Source of the DNA: Chloroflexota bacterium
GTDB taxonomy: Bacteria; Chloroflexota; Anaerolineae; Promineifilales; Promineifilaceae
Reading direction: 5' to 3'
DNA length: 44,521 nucleotides
Assembly (NCBI GenBank): GCA_029559155.1
Contig: JAKQCM010000065.1
Coordinates: forward strand, 1 to 44,521
Positions 25,932 through 35,421 of the stretch are shown here, in pieces (the stretch's first letter is position 1; each line of letters opens with the position of its first letter). Under the pieces are notes generated by a model. That model ran no database searches and was not told where the DNA came from. It saw only the letters and a program-made list of their open reading frames with translations. The translations under genes were made by a program, and so were the position numbers.

Positions 25932-26291
25932 TCAGGCTTCACTTGTCGGCTGGGCTTTGAGGAGTTGCAAGCGAGACAACAATGAGAGAACGGCCGTTTC
26001 CACTTCCCAAAACGATGCCCCGGGCATCTCGTTACGAGCAATAAACAAACAATCCCAACCCGGCTCGATTTCTGCCATATGGTGACGAATGACTTCCCGC
26101 AGCAAACGCCGGGCGCGATTCCGCTGAACTGCCTTCCCTACTCGCCGACTGGCCACAAACCCAAATCGGCTTACATCGAATTCATTGGGAAGAACAATCA
26201 GCACAACGAGAGGATGCCGCCGGCTCCGACCCTGTTGCCGGACGCGCTGCAAATCCGCAGAACGCCGCAAACGGTTTTGGGATTGCAGCAT
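25932..26291 (-). CDS. rnpA: Ribonuclease P protein component
   Basis: 119-residue protein subunit of RNase P, which matures tRNA 5' ends with the catalytic RNA. The RNR motif is seen as GKAVQRNRARRLLREVIR, and the N-terminus LRRSADLQRVRQQGR and FGFVASRRVG are typical. It follows rpmH by 19 bp, the classical order. The N-terminal region is rich in Arg and Gln, as usual. Confidence 0.95.
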   Translation of the reverse strand: MLQSQNRLRRSADLQRVRQQGRSRRHPLVVLIVLPNEFDVSRFGFVASRRVGKAVQRNRARRLLREVIRHHMAEIEPGWDCLFIARNEMPGASFWEVETAVLSLLSRLQLLKAQPTSEA

Positions 26292-26310
26292 CCTCCCCAG
26301 GCCCTAAAGC

Positions 26311-26550
26311 CTAACCCCCCTTCACTTTATACGTGTCGCCCCGTCGTTTTACAGAACGATACGCCGTGGCCGAGGTAGCGTTCCAATTGATACGCTTGCC
26401 AAATTGATTCATATCCACAGTCAACGATCTACGGCCCTTGGCGCGACGCGCTTTCAAAACATCACGCCCACCCTTTGTCTGCATCCGCTGACGGAACCCA
26501 TGTACACGCATCCGACGACGGATTTTTGGTTGATAAGTACGCTTTACCAT
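26311..26550 (-). CDS. rpmH: Ribosomal protein bL34 with a C-terminal extension
   Basis: The first 45 residues are canonical bL34: [19 protein letters not shown], then [20 protein letters not shown] and SLTV, where most bL34 proteins end. Here the frame continues for about 34 residues ([11 protein letters not shown]..., ending [10 protein letters not shown]), giving 79 residues. The ATG at 26550 has GGGAGA upstream; the longer frame from 26658 begins inside the promoter. The tail could be a lineage-specific extension lining the exit-side rRNA, or read-through after loss of the old stop. First gene of the rnpA-yidD-yidC-jag operon. Confidence 0.93.
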   Translation of the reverse strand: MVKRTYQPKIRRRMRVHGFRQRMQTKGGRDVLKARRAKGRRSLTVDMNQFGKRINWNATSATAYRSVKRRGDTYKVKGG

Positions 26551-26649
26551 TTCTATATTCTCCCAAAAAAACCAGGGCCTTAAGCCCTGTGAAAATTTCA
26601 TACCAAGTTGGAACTCATGCCAGATTGCCGTAAGGCAATGCGACGTAAA

Positions 26650-26678
26650 ATTATACACGAGCGCCTGGAGGCGGTCAA
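26650..26678 (-). promoter_or_regulatory. Sigma-70-type promoter of the rpmH operon
   Basis: On the minus strand, TTGACC (26678-26673), a 17-bp spacer, then TATAAT (26655-26650). The predicted leader is about 93 nt and contains a CAGGGCTTAAGGCCCTG palindrome before the rpmH Shine-Dalgarno. The best promoter match in the window. Confidence 0.8.
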
Positions 26679-26695
26679 ATCCGGCGGTCGCGCCG

Positions 26696-27316
26696 TTAAA
26701 CCTGGTCCATCTTTTCGACGATGTGGCCTACCAGACCATAATCCTGCGCTTGTTTGGCGCTCATCCAGAAGTTGCGGTCGGTGTCTTTTTCCACTTTTTC
26801 CAACGGCTGCCCGGTTTGGGCGGCAAAGGTTTGGTTGAGACGTTTGCGCATTTTGATGATTTCTTCAGCCTCGATAGCGATGTCAGAAGCCTGCCCCGAT
26901 GCGCCGCCCATCGGTTGGTGGAGCAGGAAGCGGGTATTGGGCAAACTGTAGCGGTTTTCTTTTTCGGCAGCAGAGTAAATAAGAGCGCCGGCGCTCGCCA
27001 CCCAGCCCGTTCCGATTATCTTGACAGTTGGTTTGACAAATCGAATCATGTCGAATATGGTGTCGCCGGATTCCACATGCCCACCTGGCGAATTAATGAT
27101 GACTTTGATGTCGTCATCGGAATCGGCCGCCAAAACCAAGAGTTGGCGGGTAATTTCCTGAGCGACTTTCATATTGATTTCGCCAAAAATCAAAATGGTG
27201 CGGGTTTCCAACAATTTATTCATCAGGTTAAAGCCGGGGGCTTTTTCGTTTTCTTGTTTTTCTTGTGGTTCTTCTTCGATTTCTTCTTCTTCAATTTCGT
27301 CAATGAGGTATGTCAT
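26696..27316 (-). CDS. clpP: ClpP-family protease subunit with variant catalytic triad
   Basis: 206-residue Clp proteolytic subunit. The serine site is [12 protein letters not shown] (S108; SAG where most ClpP have SMG), the histidine H133 in [12 protein letters not shown]. The third triad position, by alignment of [11 protein letters not shown] with KDT-RD--SA of other ClpP, is N182 instead of Asp, as reported for Listeria ClpP1. The N-terminus bears a very acidic stretch ([16 protein letters not shown]) in place of the usual pore loops or propeptide. The start at 27316 has AGGAG six bases upstream; the frame from 27355 lacks one. It may work as one ring of a mixed ClpP tetradecamer; no second clpP is in the window. 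Confidence 0.92.
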   Translation of the reverse strand: MTYLIDEIEEEEIEEEPQEKQENEKAPGFNLMNKLLETRTILIFGEINMKVAQEITRQLLVLAADSDDDIKVIINSPGGHVESGDTIFDMIRFVKPTVKIIGTGWVASAGALIYSAAEKENRYSLPNTRFLLHQPMGGASGQASDIAIEAEEIIKMRKRLNQTFAAQTGQPLEKVEKDTDRNFWMSAKQAQDYGLVGHIVEKMDQV

Positions 27317-27467
27317 CTGAATCTCCTGGTTCAATTGCGTGGCCCAAAGGGGCATTGGTTACTTTTGGCTATGATTATGCCGGTCAATCGTTAGATTGGC
27401 GTAAGTAAGAGCCAGATTGATAGGTATGTATCAAAGGTAATTGTGCCACGGAGCAGCTTATCCTTCA

Positions 27468-27496
27468 AATAAAAAGGGGCACAGAACGTGCCCCTT
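27468..27496 (-). terminator. Rho-independent terminator of the enolase gene
   Basis: AAGGGGCAC and GTGCCCCTT pair exactly (9 bp) around a 5-nt loop, followed on the minus strand by TTTATTTG. It begins 28 bp after the enolase stop. Confidence 0.9.
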
Positions 27497-27523
27497 TGGT
27501 AAATCATCAGGATGTGTTAATGC

Positions 27524-28816
<1,293 letters not shown>

Positions 28817-28896
28817 TTACTCCTTTTCTGAATTCAGCATGTGTCGCTTGTGAAAACAGGCGATGCACGATTGTTAGTCTTAAAAAACCACCTGCA

Positions 28897-28925
28897 ACTA
28901 TACCGAACCCGTCCCCAAATCGCAA
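28897..28925 (-). promoter_or_regulatory. Promoter of the enolase gene
   Basis: On the minus strand TTGCGA (28925-28920), 17-bp spacer, TATAGT (28902-28897), giving a leader of about 80 nt. Confidence 0.65.
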
Positions 28926-29022
28926 CCGAAGGCGTCATAAGAAATACCTGCTTTTAATCACATGCTGAGGTGTGACAGGAAAGAACGGCCGTTTCCCATC
29001 CATCGCCCAATTAGAACAGATG

Positions 29023-29031
29023 TGTTATCAT
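29023..29031 (+). promoter_or_regulatory. Extended -10 promoter of the DNA glycosylase gene
   Basis: TG-T-TATCAT, identical to the element before dnaE, about 48 bp before the glycosylase ATG. No -35 seen; an ACGGCCGT lies about 35 bp upstream. Confidence 0.5.
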
Positions 29032-29078
29032 TCACACGCTGTTTTCCACCCAGAAACACGTTACTGACGAGGTGTATC

Positions 29079-29972
29079 ATGCAATTGATCCTTTCTGCTC
29101 AACCCCCTTTTCGCCTAAAAACGGTGATCAACTCCCACGGCTGGGTGCAGTTGGCTCCCTTTATCCGCCACGAGGCGCAGGCGTCCTTCACCTACCTGTT
29201 GGAATTGGCGCAGGGTCAGGTGGTCGAATTGCATGTCGCGCCGGCCGATGATGGTGTGGTGATCACCTTTCTCGATGGTCTGGACGACACGGCCGTTGCC
29301 GAAATCAGCCAAAAAGTTGCCTGGATGCTCGGACTCGGCCAGGATTTCGCCGATTTTTATGCCGCTGCCCAAAACGAACCAAAACTGGCCCAAGTAAAAC
29401 CCAATGCCCAGGGCCGCTTGCTGCGCTCCGCCACGATTTTCGAGGACGTGGTTAAAACCATCCTCACGACCAATACAACCTGGAGCGGCACCATCCGCAT
29501 GGCCCAGGGCCTGGTCGAACATTTCGGCGCGCCGCTGCCGCCTGATCCGCTGCGCCGCGCTTTTCCTACTCCCGCGCGGCTGGCGCAAGCCGATGTGGAA
29601 GTGCTGCGCAAAACCGTGAAACTGGGGTATCGCGCGCCATACGTGCTGGAACTGGCCCAGCGGGTAGAAGCCGGGGAGCTGGATTTGGAAGATTGGAAAA
29701 CGGCCGTACTCTCCACCGCCGAATTACGCCAACAACTCCTGGCCCTCAAAGGCGTCGGACCGTATGCTGCCGCCAGTTTGCTCATGCTTTTAGGCCATTA
29801 CGATTTCGTGCCTGTCGATTCCTGGGCATTCAAACTTGTCTCTCACGAATGGCACAACGGCGAACCAGTAGACAAAACCCAGGTGGAAGCCGCGTTTGCG
29901 CCATGGGGTCGATGGAAAGGTCTGGCCTACTGGTTCTGGGACTGGACCTATCTGCACGAAAATCCGGCGTAG
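29079..29972 (+). CDS. HhH-GPD DNA glycosylase (AlkA/OGG-like)
   Basis: 297-residue base-excision-repair glycosylase. The helix-hairpin-helix is LLALKGVGPYAAASLLMLLG (about 220-239), followed by FVPVDSWAF with the catalytic D247. The lysine used by bifunctional OGG/Nth lyases (GVGxK) is Tyr here, so it should be a monofunctional glycosylase of the AlkA type. The N-terminal domain (1-95) has the TATA-box-binding-like fold region of AlkA/OGG1. No C-terminal Fe-S cysteines. The start at 29079 is preferred over 28962 because GACGAGGTG precedes it and the -10 lies between. Substrate (alkylated or oxidised purine) unresolved. Confidence 0.85.
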   Translation: MQLILSAQPPFRLKTVINSHGWVQLAPFIRHEAQASFTYLLELAQGQVVELHVAPADDGVVITFLDGLDDTAVAEISQKVAWMLGLGQDFADFYAAAQNEPKLAQVKPNAQGRLLRSATIFEDVVKTILTTNTTWSGTIRMAQGLVEHFGAPLPPDPLRRAFPTPARLAQADVEVLRKTVKLGYRAPYVLELAQRVEAGELDLEDWKTAVLSTAELRQQLLALKGVGPYAAASLLMLLGHYDFVPVDSWAFKLVSHEWHNGEPVDKTQVEAAFAPWGRWKGLAYWFWDWTYLHENPA

Positions 29973-30059
29973 GGCGAGCAACACCCACAACCTCACACAG
30001 CCCGCTCCACTGGGAAACTGTGACATTTAGCAGATGGGGAACGGCCGTTTGTCACTTTT

Positions 30060-30091
30060 CGTACTTTTTATTATCTAAATAATACAGTACG
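30060..30091. promoter_or_regulatory. AT-rich imperfect palindrome upstream of the second OsmC gene
   Basis: CGTACT and AGTACG arms bracket inner TTATTAT and AATAATA half-sites over 32 bp, about 65 bp before the OsmC start. Possible operator for a dimeric regulator, or part of a stem-loop after the glycosylase gene. Confidence 0.4.
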
Positions 30092-30155
30092 GTCACCTGG
30101 GTGCAGCCACCCGGCCGTAACACAACATCAACCGAAATAACGGAGGACTCTTTTC

Positions 30156-30551
30156 ATGGAAATGATTATCGACTTTCCCGGCGGCGCGCGGGTAGACGCC
30201 CACTTTGGCCCATTCACCGTGCCCACCGATCAACCGCCTTACAGCACCGCCCCAACCCCATTCGCCACATTTCTGGCATCCATCGGCACCTGCGCCGGTA
30301 TTTACGTCCTGGGGTTCTGCCAACAACGCGGCATCTCAACCGAAGGCATCCGTCTGGTGCAAAACCTGGAGGTCAATCCCATGACCGGCATGGTCACCAA
30401 AGTGAACCTGGACATCCAGGTTCCGGCCGGTTTTCCCGAAAAATACAAACCAGCTATCATCCGCGCCGCCGACCAATGCGCCGTCAAAAAACATTTTGAA
30501 CATCCACCGAAGATTGAGGTGCAGGCTACCACCATGGCCACGGCCGTCTAG
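30156..30551 (+). CDS. OsmC-family protein (YhfA-like)
   Basis: 131 residues of the OsmC fold. Conserved cysteines are C46 (SIGTCAGIYV) and C108 (AADQCAVKKHFE), the latter in the family's second-helix context. Compared with the OsmC protein at 9647 it lacks the N-terminal strand set and resembles the YhfA branch, whose substrates are poorly known. CGGAGGACT precedes the ATG. It probably acts on thiol or hydroperoxide chemistry in the cytoplasm. Confidence 0.85.
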   Translation: MEMIIDFPGGARVDAHFGPFTVPTDQPPYSTAPTPFATFLASIGTCAGIYVLGFCQQRGISTEGIRLVQNLEVNPMTGMVTKVNLDIQVPAGFPEKYKPAIIRAADQCAVKKHFEHPPKIEVQATTMATAV

Positions 30552-30582
30552 CCCAGAGCCGTTGGCCTATCATCCTTTGCCG

Positions 30583-30606
30583 AAAGCCCGTTTGCGCGGG
30601 CTTTTT
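30583..30606 (+). terminator. Rho-independent terminator after the OsmC gene
   Basis: AAAGCCCG and CGGGCTTT pair over 8 bp around TTTGCG, followed by TTGCTTTC. It lies about 32 bp past the stop. Confidence 0.8.
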
Positions 30607-30686
30607 GCTTTCACACCCACACCGGCACAACATTGGTCCAATCTTGCAGATCGTGCCAATCTGACCAGCCATTCAGGAGATGAACT

Positions 30687-31379
30687 ATGAAACACGCCTT
30701 GTATGATACCCGCACGATTGGCCGCTTTAACGGCGTGCCGGTTAACGTCCGGCCGATTTTTTGGGTTGCGCCGCCGGCCATGTGGCTGGCGCTGATCTGG
30801 CTGGCGGGGAAGCGCAAGCCGGAACGCAGCCTGGGCCAGCGCCTGCTGGTGGCCCTCCTCGGCCTGCCCTTCCCCTTCCTGGCCGATGTGGGCCATGCGC
30901 TGGCCCACACGGAAAGCGCCAAACGCGCCGGTGCGCCCATGGACCAGGTCCTGCTCTCGCTGGACATGCCGCGCACACTGTACAACAACAACGATGTAGC
31001 CCCGGCCATCCATCGCCAGCGCAGCCTGGGCGGACCGATTTACAGCGCGGCCAGTTTTCTGGGCAGCCTGCTGTGGCGTGCCCTGTCCGCGCCAGATTCG
31101 CTCTCGCGCGAGCTGGCGGACGTGGCCTGCCTGAGCCACGGCTTCATCTTGACCGGGGCGCTCATTCCCCTGCCCATTGTGGATGGCGGCGTGATTTTGA
31201 AATGGACGTTGGTGGAGCAGGGGTACACGCCGGAAGCGGCCGATGCGGTAGTCCAAAAGGCCGGCGTTCTCTCCCTCGCGCTGGTGAGCGGCGTGATCAC
31301 CTGGCTGTTGTGGTCGCGGCGCAAGGCTATCGGCCAATTTCTGGCAAAGGACGGCCGTCACAAACCTGACCCAATCTGA
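30687..31379 (+). CDS. Degenerate site-2 protease (M50-like) membrane protein
   Basis: 230 residues with several hydrophobic helices. Where an M50 protease has HExxH, this has H70-A-L-A-H74: both histidines kept, catalytic Glu replaced by Ala. The distal motif IPLPIVDGGVI (D166) matches the N/LPxxxLDGG metal-ligand motif of the family. Thus the metal site may survive while peptide hydrolysis should not. CAGGAG precedes the ATG. Length is short for a site-2 protease and no PDZ domain is present. It could act as a binding or regulatory pseudoprotease. Standalone gene. Confidence 0.72.
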   Translation: MKHALYDTRTIGRFNGVPVNVRPIFWVAPPAMWLALIWLAGKRKPERSLGQRLLVALLGLPFPFLADVGHALAHTESAKRAGAPMDQVLLSLDMPRTLYNNNDVAPAIHRQRSLGGPIYSAASFLGSLLWRALSAPDSLSRELADVACLSHGFILTGALIPLPIVDGGVILKWTLVEQGYTPEAADAVVQKAGVLSLALVSGVITWLLWSRRKAIGQFLAKDGRHKPDPI

Positions 31380-31604
31380 ATTCCCGCACCCGGTTTGTCC
31401 TGCCGCTGCTGAGTCTGCGTAGACGGCGAAAAGGGAAGCGGTAGACGGCCGGGCGCCATACGCCTTTCTGGTTAAAAACCATCCTTCTGCAGGGCTTCGC
31501 GCTGGGCCACCCATCATGATCAACATCATCGGTGATATTTTCCGCGCCCCATCACCTCGGGCCCAATCTCCCAGTCGCAATTTCCTGACAAGCCGACTTC
31601 TCCA
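31380..31604. other. Gap between the M50-like and GNAT genes
   Basis: No supported gene. Contains short inverted repeats (CATCATGATCAACATCATC) and ends in the promoter at 31605. Confidence 0.4.
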
Positions 31605-31632
31605 TTTACAAGCCGCGCCAGCCTGATACAAT
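31605..31632 (+). promoter_or_regulatory. Promoter of the GNAT gene
   Basis: TTTACA (31605-31610), 16-bp spacer, TACAAT (31627-31632) with a TGA extension, about 69 bp before the start codon. Confidence 0.65.
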
Positions 31633-31700
31633 CCCGATGCGGCTGAACGCCCCACCTCCATTGGACCCTGCTGTTTGATCGCCGCAAAAGGAAAATGCAC

Positions 31701-32642
31701 ATGATCACCCAAGATAAATTGCCACAGGTGTACCATCGCCCACTGAATGATGAATACGATTACTGGCGCGTGCACCAACTCCTGCTGGAAACAGTGGCCT
31801 CGGCCCCGCCGGGGTTCAATTGGGACATGCGCCGCTGGGAAGGCCGCCGTTTTTACGACGGCCGTGAAGGCGGCAATCCTGATTGGAACCAGAACTGCCA
31901 GCTTTGGGAAACGGATGACGGCCGTCTTGTCGGCATCGTCAACCCGGACGGCCAGGGCTGGGCCCATCTGCAAGTTGACCCGGACTTCCGCTACCTGGAA
32001 GGGGCAATGATCGACTGGTCGGAAACGAATCTTAGTGAAGCGGCCGAGGATGGAAACGGCCGTCAGCTCCACTTCTTCATCTACGACTACGACGCCCTGC
32101 GCCAGCGCCTACTCAGCGAACGCGGCTACGAGAAAATGAGCTACGGCGGCGTGATTCGCCATCTGCGTTTTGGGCAGCAGCCGCTGGCCCAACCGGAGCT
32201 GGCCGCAGGCTACACCCTGCGCACCACCGATCCGGAAAACCTCGACGACTGCCAGAAAATCGCCGATTTGCTCAATGCGGCTTTCCGGCGCGATTTCCAT
32301 ACGGCCGTTGAATACCAGTGGTTCACCCGCAACGCACCCAGCTTCCGGCGCGAACTGGACCTGGTGGCCGTGGCCCCTGACGGCAATTTTGCCGCCTACG
32401 TGGGTATCCCCTGGGACGAGATGAACCGGCGCGGCATTTTTGAGCCGGTCTGCACACATCCCGATCACCAGCAGCGCGGCCTGGGCAAAGCCCTGATGCA
32501 AGAAGGCCTGCTGCGCCTGAAAGCTTGGGGGGCAGTCGACGTAACCGTAGAAACCGGCGACATGATCCCGGCGAATGCCCTCTACAACAGCCTCGGCTTT
32601 ACGGAAATTTACAAAGCGCATTACTGGCGTAAAATATTTTAG
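31701..32642 (+). CDS. GNAT-family N-acetyltransferase
   Basis: 313-residue protein with two GNAT-like halves. The C-terminal half has the acetyl-CoA site: FEPVCTHPDHQQRGLGKALM (motif A, Q/RxxGxG/A), then VETGDMIPANALYNSLGFTE (motif B). The N-terminal half (1-150) looks like a decayed GNAT fold with HLQVDPDFRYLEGAMIDW. Substrate unknown. I prefer ATG 31701, eight bases after AAAAGGA, over ATG 31695, which is too close. Four ACGGCCGT octamers lie within it. Confidence 0.85.
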   Translation: MITQDKLPQVYHRPLNDEYDYWRVHQLLLETVASAPPGFNWDMRRWEGRRFYDGREGGNPDWNQNCQLWETDDGRLVGIVNPDGQGWAHLQVDPDFRYLEGAMIDWSETNLSEAAEDGNGRQLHFFIYDYDALRQRLLSERGYEKMSYGGVIRHLRFGQQPLAQPELAAGYTLRTTDPENLDDCQKIADLLNAAFRRDFHTAVEYQWFTRNAPSFRRELDLVAVAPDGNFAAYVGIPWDEMNRRGIFEPVCTHPDHQQRGLGKALMQEGLLRLKAWGAVDVTVETGDMIPANALYNSLGFTEIYKAHYWRKIF

Positions 32643-32653
32643 GAGAGAGTAGA

Positions 32654-32702
32654 GACTGGAGATTAGAGACTCCCAGTCTCCAATCTCCAATCTATAATCT
32701 CC
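32654..32702. repeat. Heptad-periodic inverted repeat, copy 4 (GATTGGA type)
   Basis: GACTGGA, GATTAGA, GACTCCC, AGTCTCC, AATCTCC, AATCTAT, AATCTCC run in unbroken 7-bp register from the GNAT stop to 5 bp before the RidA-family start; the first half is complementary to the second. Any ribosome-binding site of the next gene would lie in its right arm. Confidence 0.8.
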
Positions 32703-32706
32703 AACT

Positions 32707-33108
32707 ATGAGCAAAACAAGCCTCAACCCCGATTCTCTTTTTAACAGTCTGCAATTCGGCTTTTCGCAGATTGTGGTGGCGCAGGGCAGCCGCACGGTGT
32801 ATTTTTCTGGGCAGGTGGCCTGGGACGAGCACCAGAACATCATCGGCGAAAATGATTTTCGGGCGCAGGTGTGGCAGAGCTTGCGGAATGTGGAAACGGC
32901 CGTTACCACCGCCGGCGGCACGCTGGCCGACATCGTCGCTCTGCGCATCTACATCGTCCACGACTGGATGGATCGCACCGCCCCGGTGAGCGAAGGGCTG
33001 AAAGCCTTCTTCCCCGGCGACCACCCCCCGGCGACGACGTGGATTGGCGTGCAGTCGCTGGCGCGGCCGGAGTTTTTGATAGAGGTGGAGGGAACGGCCG
33101 TTATTTAA
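32707..33108 (+). CDS. RidA/YjgF-family protein
   Basis: 133 residues of the RidA trimer fold: VYFSGQVAWDEHQNIIG, the ETAVTTAGGTLADIVALRIYIV helix-strand, and TTWIGVQSLARPEFLIEVEGTAVI at the end. The arginine that binds the substrate carboxylate in true RidA imine deaminases (before the V-x-V/L strand) is Thr here, so it belongs to another Rid subgroup of uncertain activity. No Shine-Dalgarno is visible; the start abuts a heptad repeat. Confidence 0.87.
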   Translation: MSKTSLNPDSLFNSLQFGFSQIVVAQGSRTVYFSGQVAWDEHQNIIGENDFRAQVWQSLRNVETAVTTAGGTLADIVALRIYIVHDWMDRTAPVSEGLKAFFPGDHPPATTWIGVQSLARPEFLIEVEGTAVI

Positions 33109-33112
33109 AAGC

Positions 33113-33154
33113 GGAACACTGAGGGGCACAGAGAAGCACGGAGATTCACAGAGA
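33113..33154 (+). repeat. CACAGAG-type repeat, upstream copy
   Basis: 42 bp containing spaced CACAGAG/CACGGAG units. It matches 33552-33593 at 33 of 42 positions in the same orientation. Lies between the RidA stop and the GxxExxY start and reaches into the region of its ribosome-binding site. Confidence 0.75.
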
Positions 33155-33159
33155 AAGGC

Positions 33160-33546
33160 ATGAGGATGAATGAGATCACATCTAAAATTATTGGCGCAGC
33201 CATCGAAGTGCATCGACATCTGGGGCCTGGATTGCTTGAATCTGCTTATGAAACCTGTTTGGCCTACGAACTGACAGAAGCCGGGTTGCAGGTTGAACAG
33301 CAAAAACCGTTGCCCATTGTTTACAAGCAAATTCATCTCAATCACGGCTATCGAATTGATTTACTCGTGAACAATCTGGTCGTTGTAGAGTTGAAAGTGG
33401 TAGAGCAATTAACGGCCGTTCACGAAGCCCAAATCCTCTCATACCTCAAATTCTCCGGCTGCCAACTTGGCTTGCTGCTCAACTTTAACGTCACCATGCT
33501 CAAAGACGGCGGCATTCGCCGCTTTATCAATTCAAGAGGAAGATAA
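33160..33546 (+). CDS. GxxExxY protein
   Basis: 128 residues of the GxxExxY family: the N-terminal [21 protein letters not shown] carries the defining G..E..Y pattern, followed by a nuclease-like strand set, [20 protein letters not shown], with the D..ExK arrangement of PD-(D/E)xK folds. The family's function is not established. ATG 33166 is also possible and fits the common MNE- opening. Related CACAGAG repeats flank the gene on both sides, and the gene interrupts an otherwise metabolic neighbourhood, suggesting insertion as a unit. Confidence 0.88.
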   Translation: MRMNEITSKIIGAAIEVHRHLGPGLLESAYETCLAYELTEAGLQVEQQKPLPIVYKQIHLNHGYRIDLLVNNLVVVELKVVEQLTAVHEAQILSYLKFSGCQLGLLLNFNVTMLKDGGIRRFINSRGR

Positions 33547-33551
33547 AAACT

Positions 33552-33650
33552 GGAACACAGAGAGCCGCAAAGAACCACAGAGATACACAGAGGTTTTTCT
33601 CCGCTTTTCTCTGCGTAACTCGGCGCTTCCACTGCGCGACTCCGCGTTCC
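33552..33650. repeat. CACAGAG-type repeat, downstream copy with inverted arm
   Basis: 33552-33593 is the direct copy of 33113-33154; it is followed by an imperfect complementary arm with TTTTCTCTGCG and further CTCCGCG units to about 33650, so the whole can fold back on itself. It ends 18 bp before the ilvD start. Confidence 0.7.
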
Positions 33651-33667
33651 CGCTTTCAGGAGAAAAA

Positions 33668-35347
33668 ATGACCCGACTCAACAAATACAGTTCCCGAATC
33701 ACCCAACCGAAGGCGCAAGGCGCTTCCCAGGCCATGCTCTATGGCACCGGCATGACCGAAGCCGACATGGATAAGGCCCAGGTGGGCATTGCCAGCATGT
33801 GGTATGAAGGCAACACCTGCAACATGCACCTCAACGACCTTTCCGCCAAAGTCAAAGAAGGCGTCGAGGCGGCCGACCTCGTCGGGATGCGCTTCAACAC
33901 CATCGGCGTCAGCGACGGCATCAGCATGGGCACCGACGGCATGAGCTTCTCCCTGCAGTCGCGCGAAATCATCGCCGACTCCATCGAAACGCTCATGGCC
34001 GCGCAGTGGTACGACGGTCTCATCGCCTTGCCCGGCTGCGATAAAAACATGCCCGGCTGCATCATGGCCATGTCGCGGCTGGACCGGCCGGCTATCATGG
34101 TGTATGGCGGCACGATTCGCGCCGGCTGCACCGCGCAGTACGACAAGCTGGACATTGTGTCGGCGTTCCAAAGCTACGGCGAATATATTGCCGGTAAAAT
34201 CACCGAGGAAGAGCGGCAGGCAATTGTGCGCCATTCTTGCCCCGGCCCCGGCGCGTGTGGCGGCATGTACACCGCCAATACCATGGCCTCGGCCATCGAA
34301 GCGTTGGGCATGAGTTTGCCCTACAGCGCCTCCTATCCGGCTGAATCGCCAGAGAAAATGGATGAGTGTACGCGCGCCGGCGCGGCTATGCGCCTGCTGC
34401 TGGAGCGCGACATCAAACCCAGCGACATCATGACCCGCGAGGCGTTTGAAAATGCGATGGTCGTGGTGATGGCCTTGGGCGGCTCCACCAACGCCGTGCT
34501 GCACCTCATCGCCATGGCCAAAACCGGCGGCGTGGAGCTAACCATCGACGATTTCCAGGCCGTCAGCGACCGGGTGCCGTTTTTGGCGGACTTGAAGCCA
34601 AGCGGCCGTTTCGTGATGGAAGATTTGCACAAAGTGGGCGGCACGCCGGCCGTCATGAAATATCTGTTGGAAAACGGCTATATCAACGGCGACTGCCTGA
34701 CGGTGACGGGCCAAACCGTAGCCGAAAACCTGGCCGACGTGCCCAACCTGGCCGCAGGGCAGGAAATCATCCAGCCGCTGGATGACCCCATCAAACAGAC
34801 GGGCCACATCCAGATTTTGCGCGGCAACCTGGCCCCGGAAGGTTCCGTCGCCAAGATTACAGGCAAAGAAGGGCTGGTTTTCAGCGGCACGGCGCGTGTT
34901 TACGATTCGGAAGAGGAGATGCTGGCCGGGCTGGAAGCGGGCGAGATTGTGAAGGGCGACGTGATTGTGATCCGCTATGAAGGGCCAAAGGGCGGCCCCG
35001 GCATGCCAGAAATGCTGACGCCGACCAGCGCGATTATGGGCGCGGGGTTGGGCAAAGACGTGGCGCTGCTGACTGACGGCCGTTTCTCCGGCGGCAGTCA
35101 TGGGTTCATCGTCGGCCACATCTGCCCGGAAGCGCAGGAAGGCGGCCCCATCGCCCTGGTCCGCACCGGCGACAAAATCACCATCGACGCTGAAAAGCGG
35201 GCAATTGACGTTGCGCTAAGCGACGCCGAATTAGCCCAGCGCCGCGCCGCCTGGACCATGCCGCCCTACAAAGCAACACGCGGCACGCTCTACAAATACA
35301 TCAAAAACGTGCAGTCCGCTTCCGAGGGATGTCTGACCGATGGCTGA
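33668..35347 (+). CDS. ilvD: Dihydroxy-acid dehydratase
   Basis: 559-residue Fe-S enzyme of valine, leucine and isoleucine synthesis, dehydrating 2,3-dihydroxy-acids to 2-keto acids. Cluster and metal motifs: [15 protein letters not shown] (C51), [11 protein letters not shown] (C124) and [28 protein letters not shown] and [21 protein letters not shown] are further family blocks. The start is ATG 33668 after CAGGAGAA; an upstream in-frame extension from 33467 would overlap the GxxExxY gene and the repeats. It contains only one ACGGCCGT in 1.7 kb. Confidence 0.96.
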   Translation: MTRLNKYSSRITQPKAQGASQAMLYGTGMTEADMDKAQVGIASMWYEGNTCNMHLNDLSAKVKEGVEAADLVGMRFNTIGVSDGISMGTDGMSFSLQSREIIADSIETLMAAQWYDGLIALPGCDKNMPGCIMAMSRLDRPAIMVYGGTIRAGCTAQYDKLDIVSAFQSYGEYIAGKITEEERQAIVRHSCPGPGACGGMYTANTMASAIEALGMSLPYSASYPAESPEKMDECTRAGAAMRLLLERDIKPSDIMTREAFENAMVVVMALGGSTNAVLHLIAMAKTGGVELTIDDFQAVSDRVPFLADLKPSGRFVMEDLHKVGGTPAVMKYLLENGYINGDCLTVTGQTVAENLADVPNLAAGQEIIQPLDDPIKQTGHIQILRGNLAPEGSVAKITGKEGLVFSGTARVYDSEEEMLAGLEAGEIVKGDVIVIRYEGPKGGPGMPEMLTPTSAIMGAGLGKDVALLTDGRFSGGSHGFIVGHICPEAQEGGPIALVRTGDKITIDAEKRAIDVALSDAELAQRRAAWTMPPYKATRGTLYKYIKNVQSASEGCLTDG

Positions 35348-35421
35348 TCCAACATAGAAAAAGCTCGATAACCAGCGGCAAAGCTGCGTCGGTTAGGGGC
35401 GAACTAGATTGAGATCATAAA

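Noticed and set aside
28962-29078. Longer N-terminus for the DNA glycosylase
   Set aside because: The extension would contain the extended -10 element and lacks a ribosome-binding site; the family domain begins near the downstream ATG.
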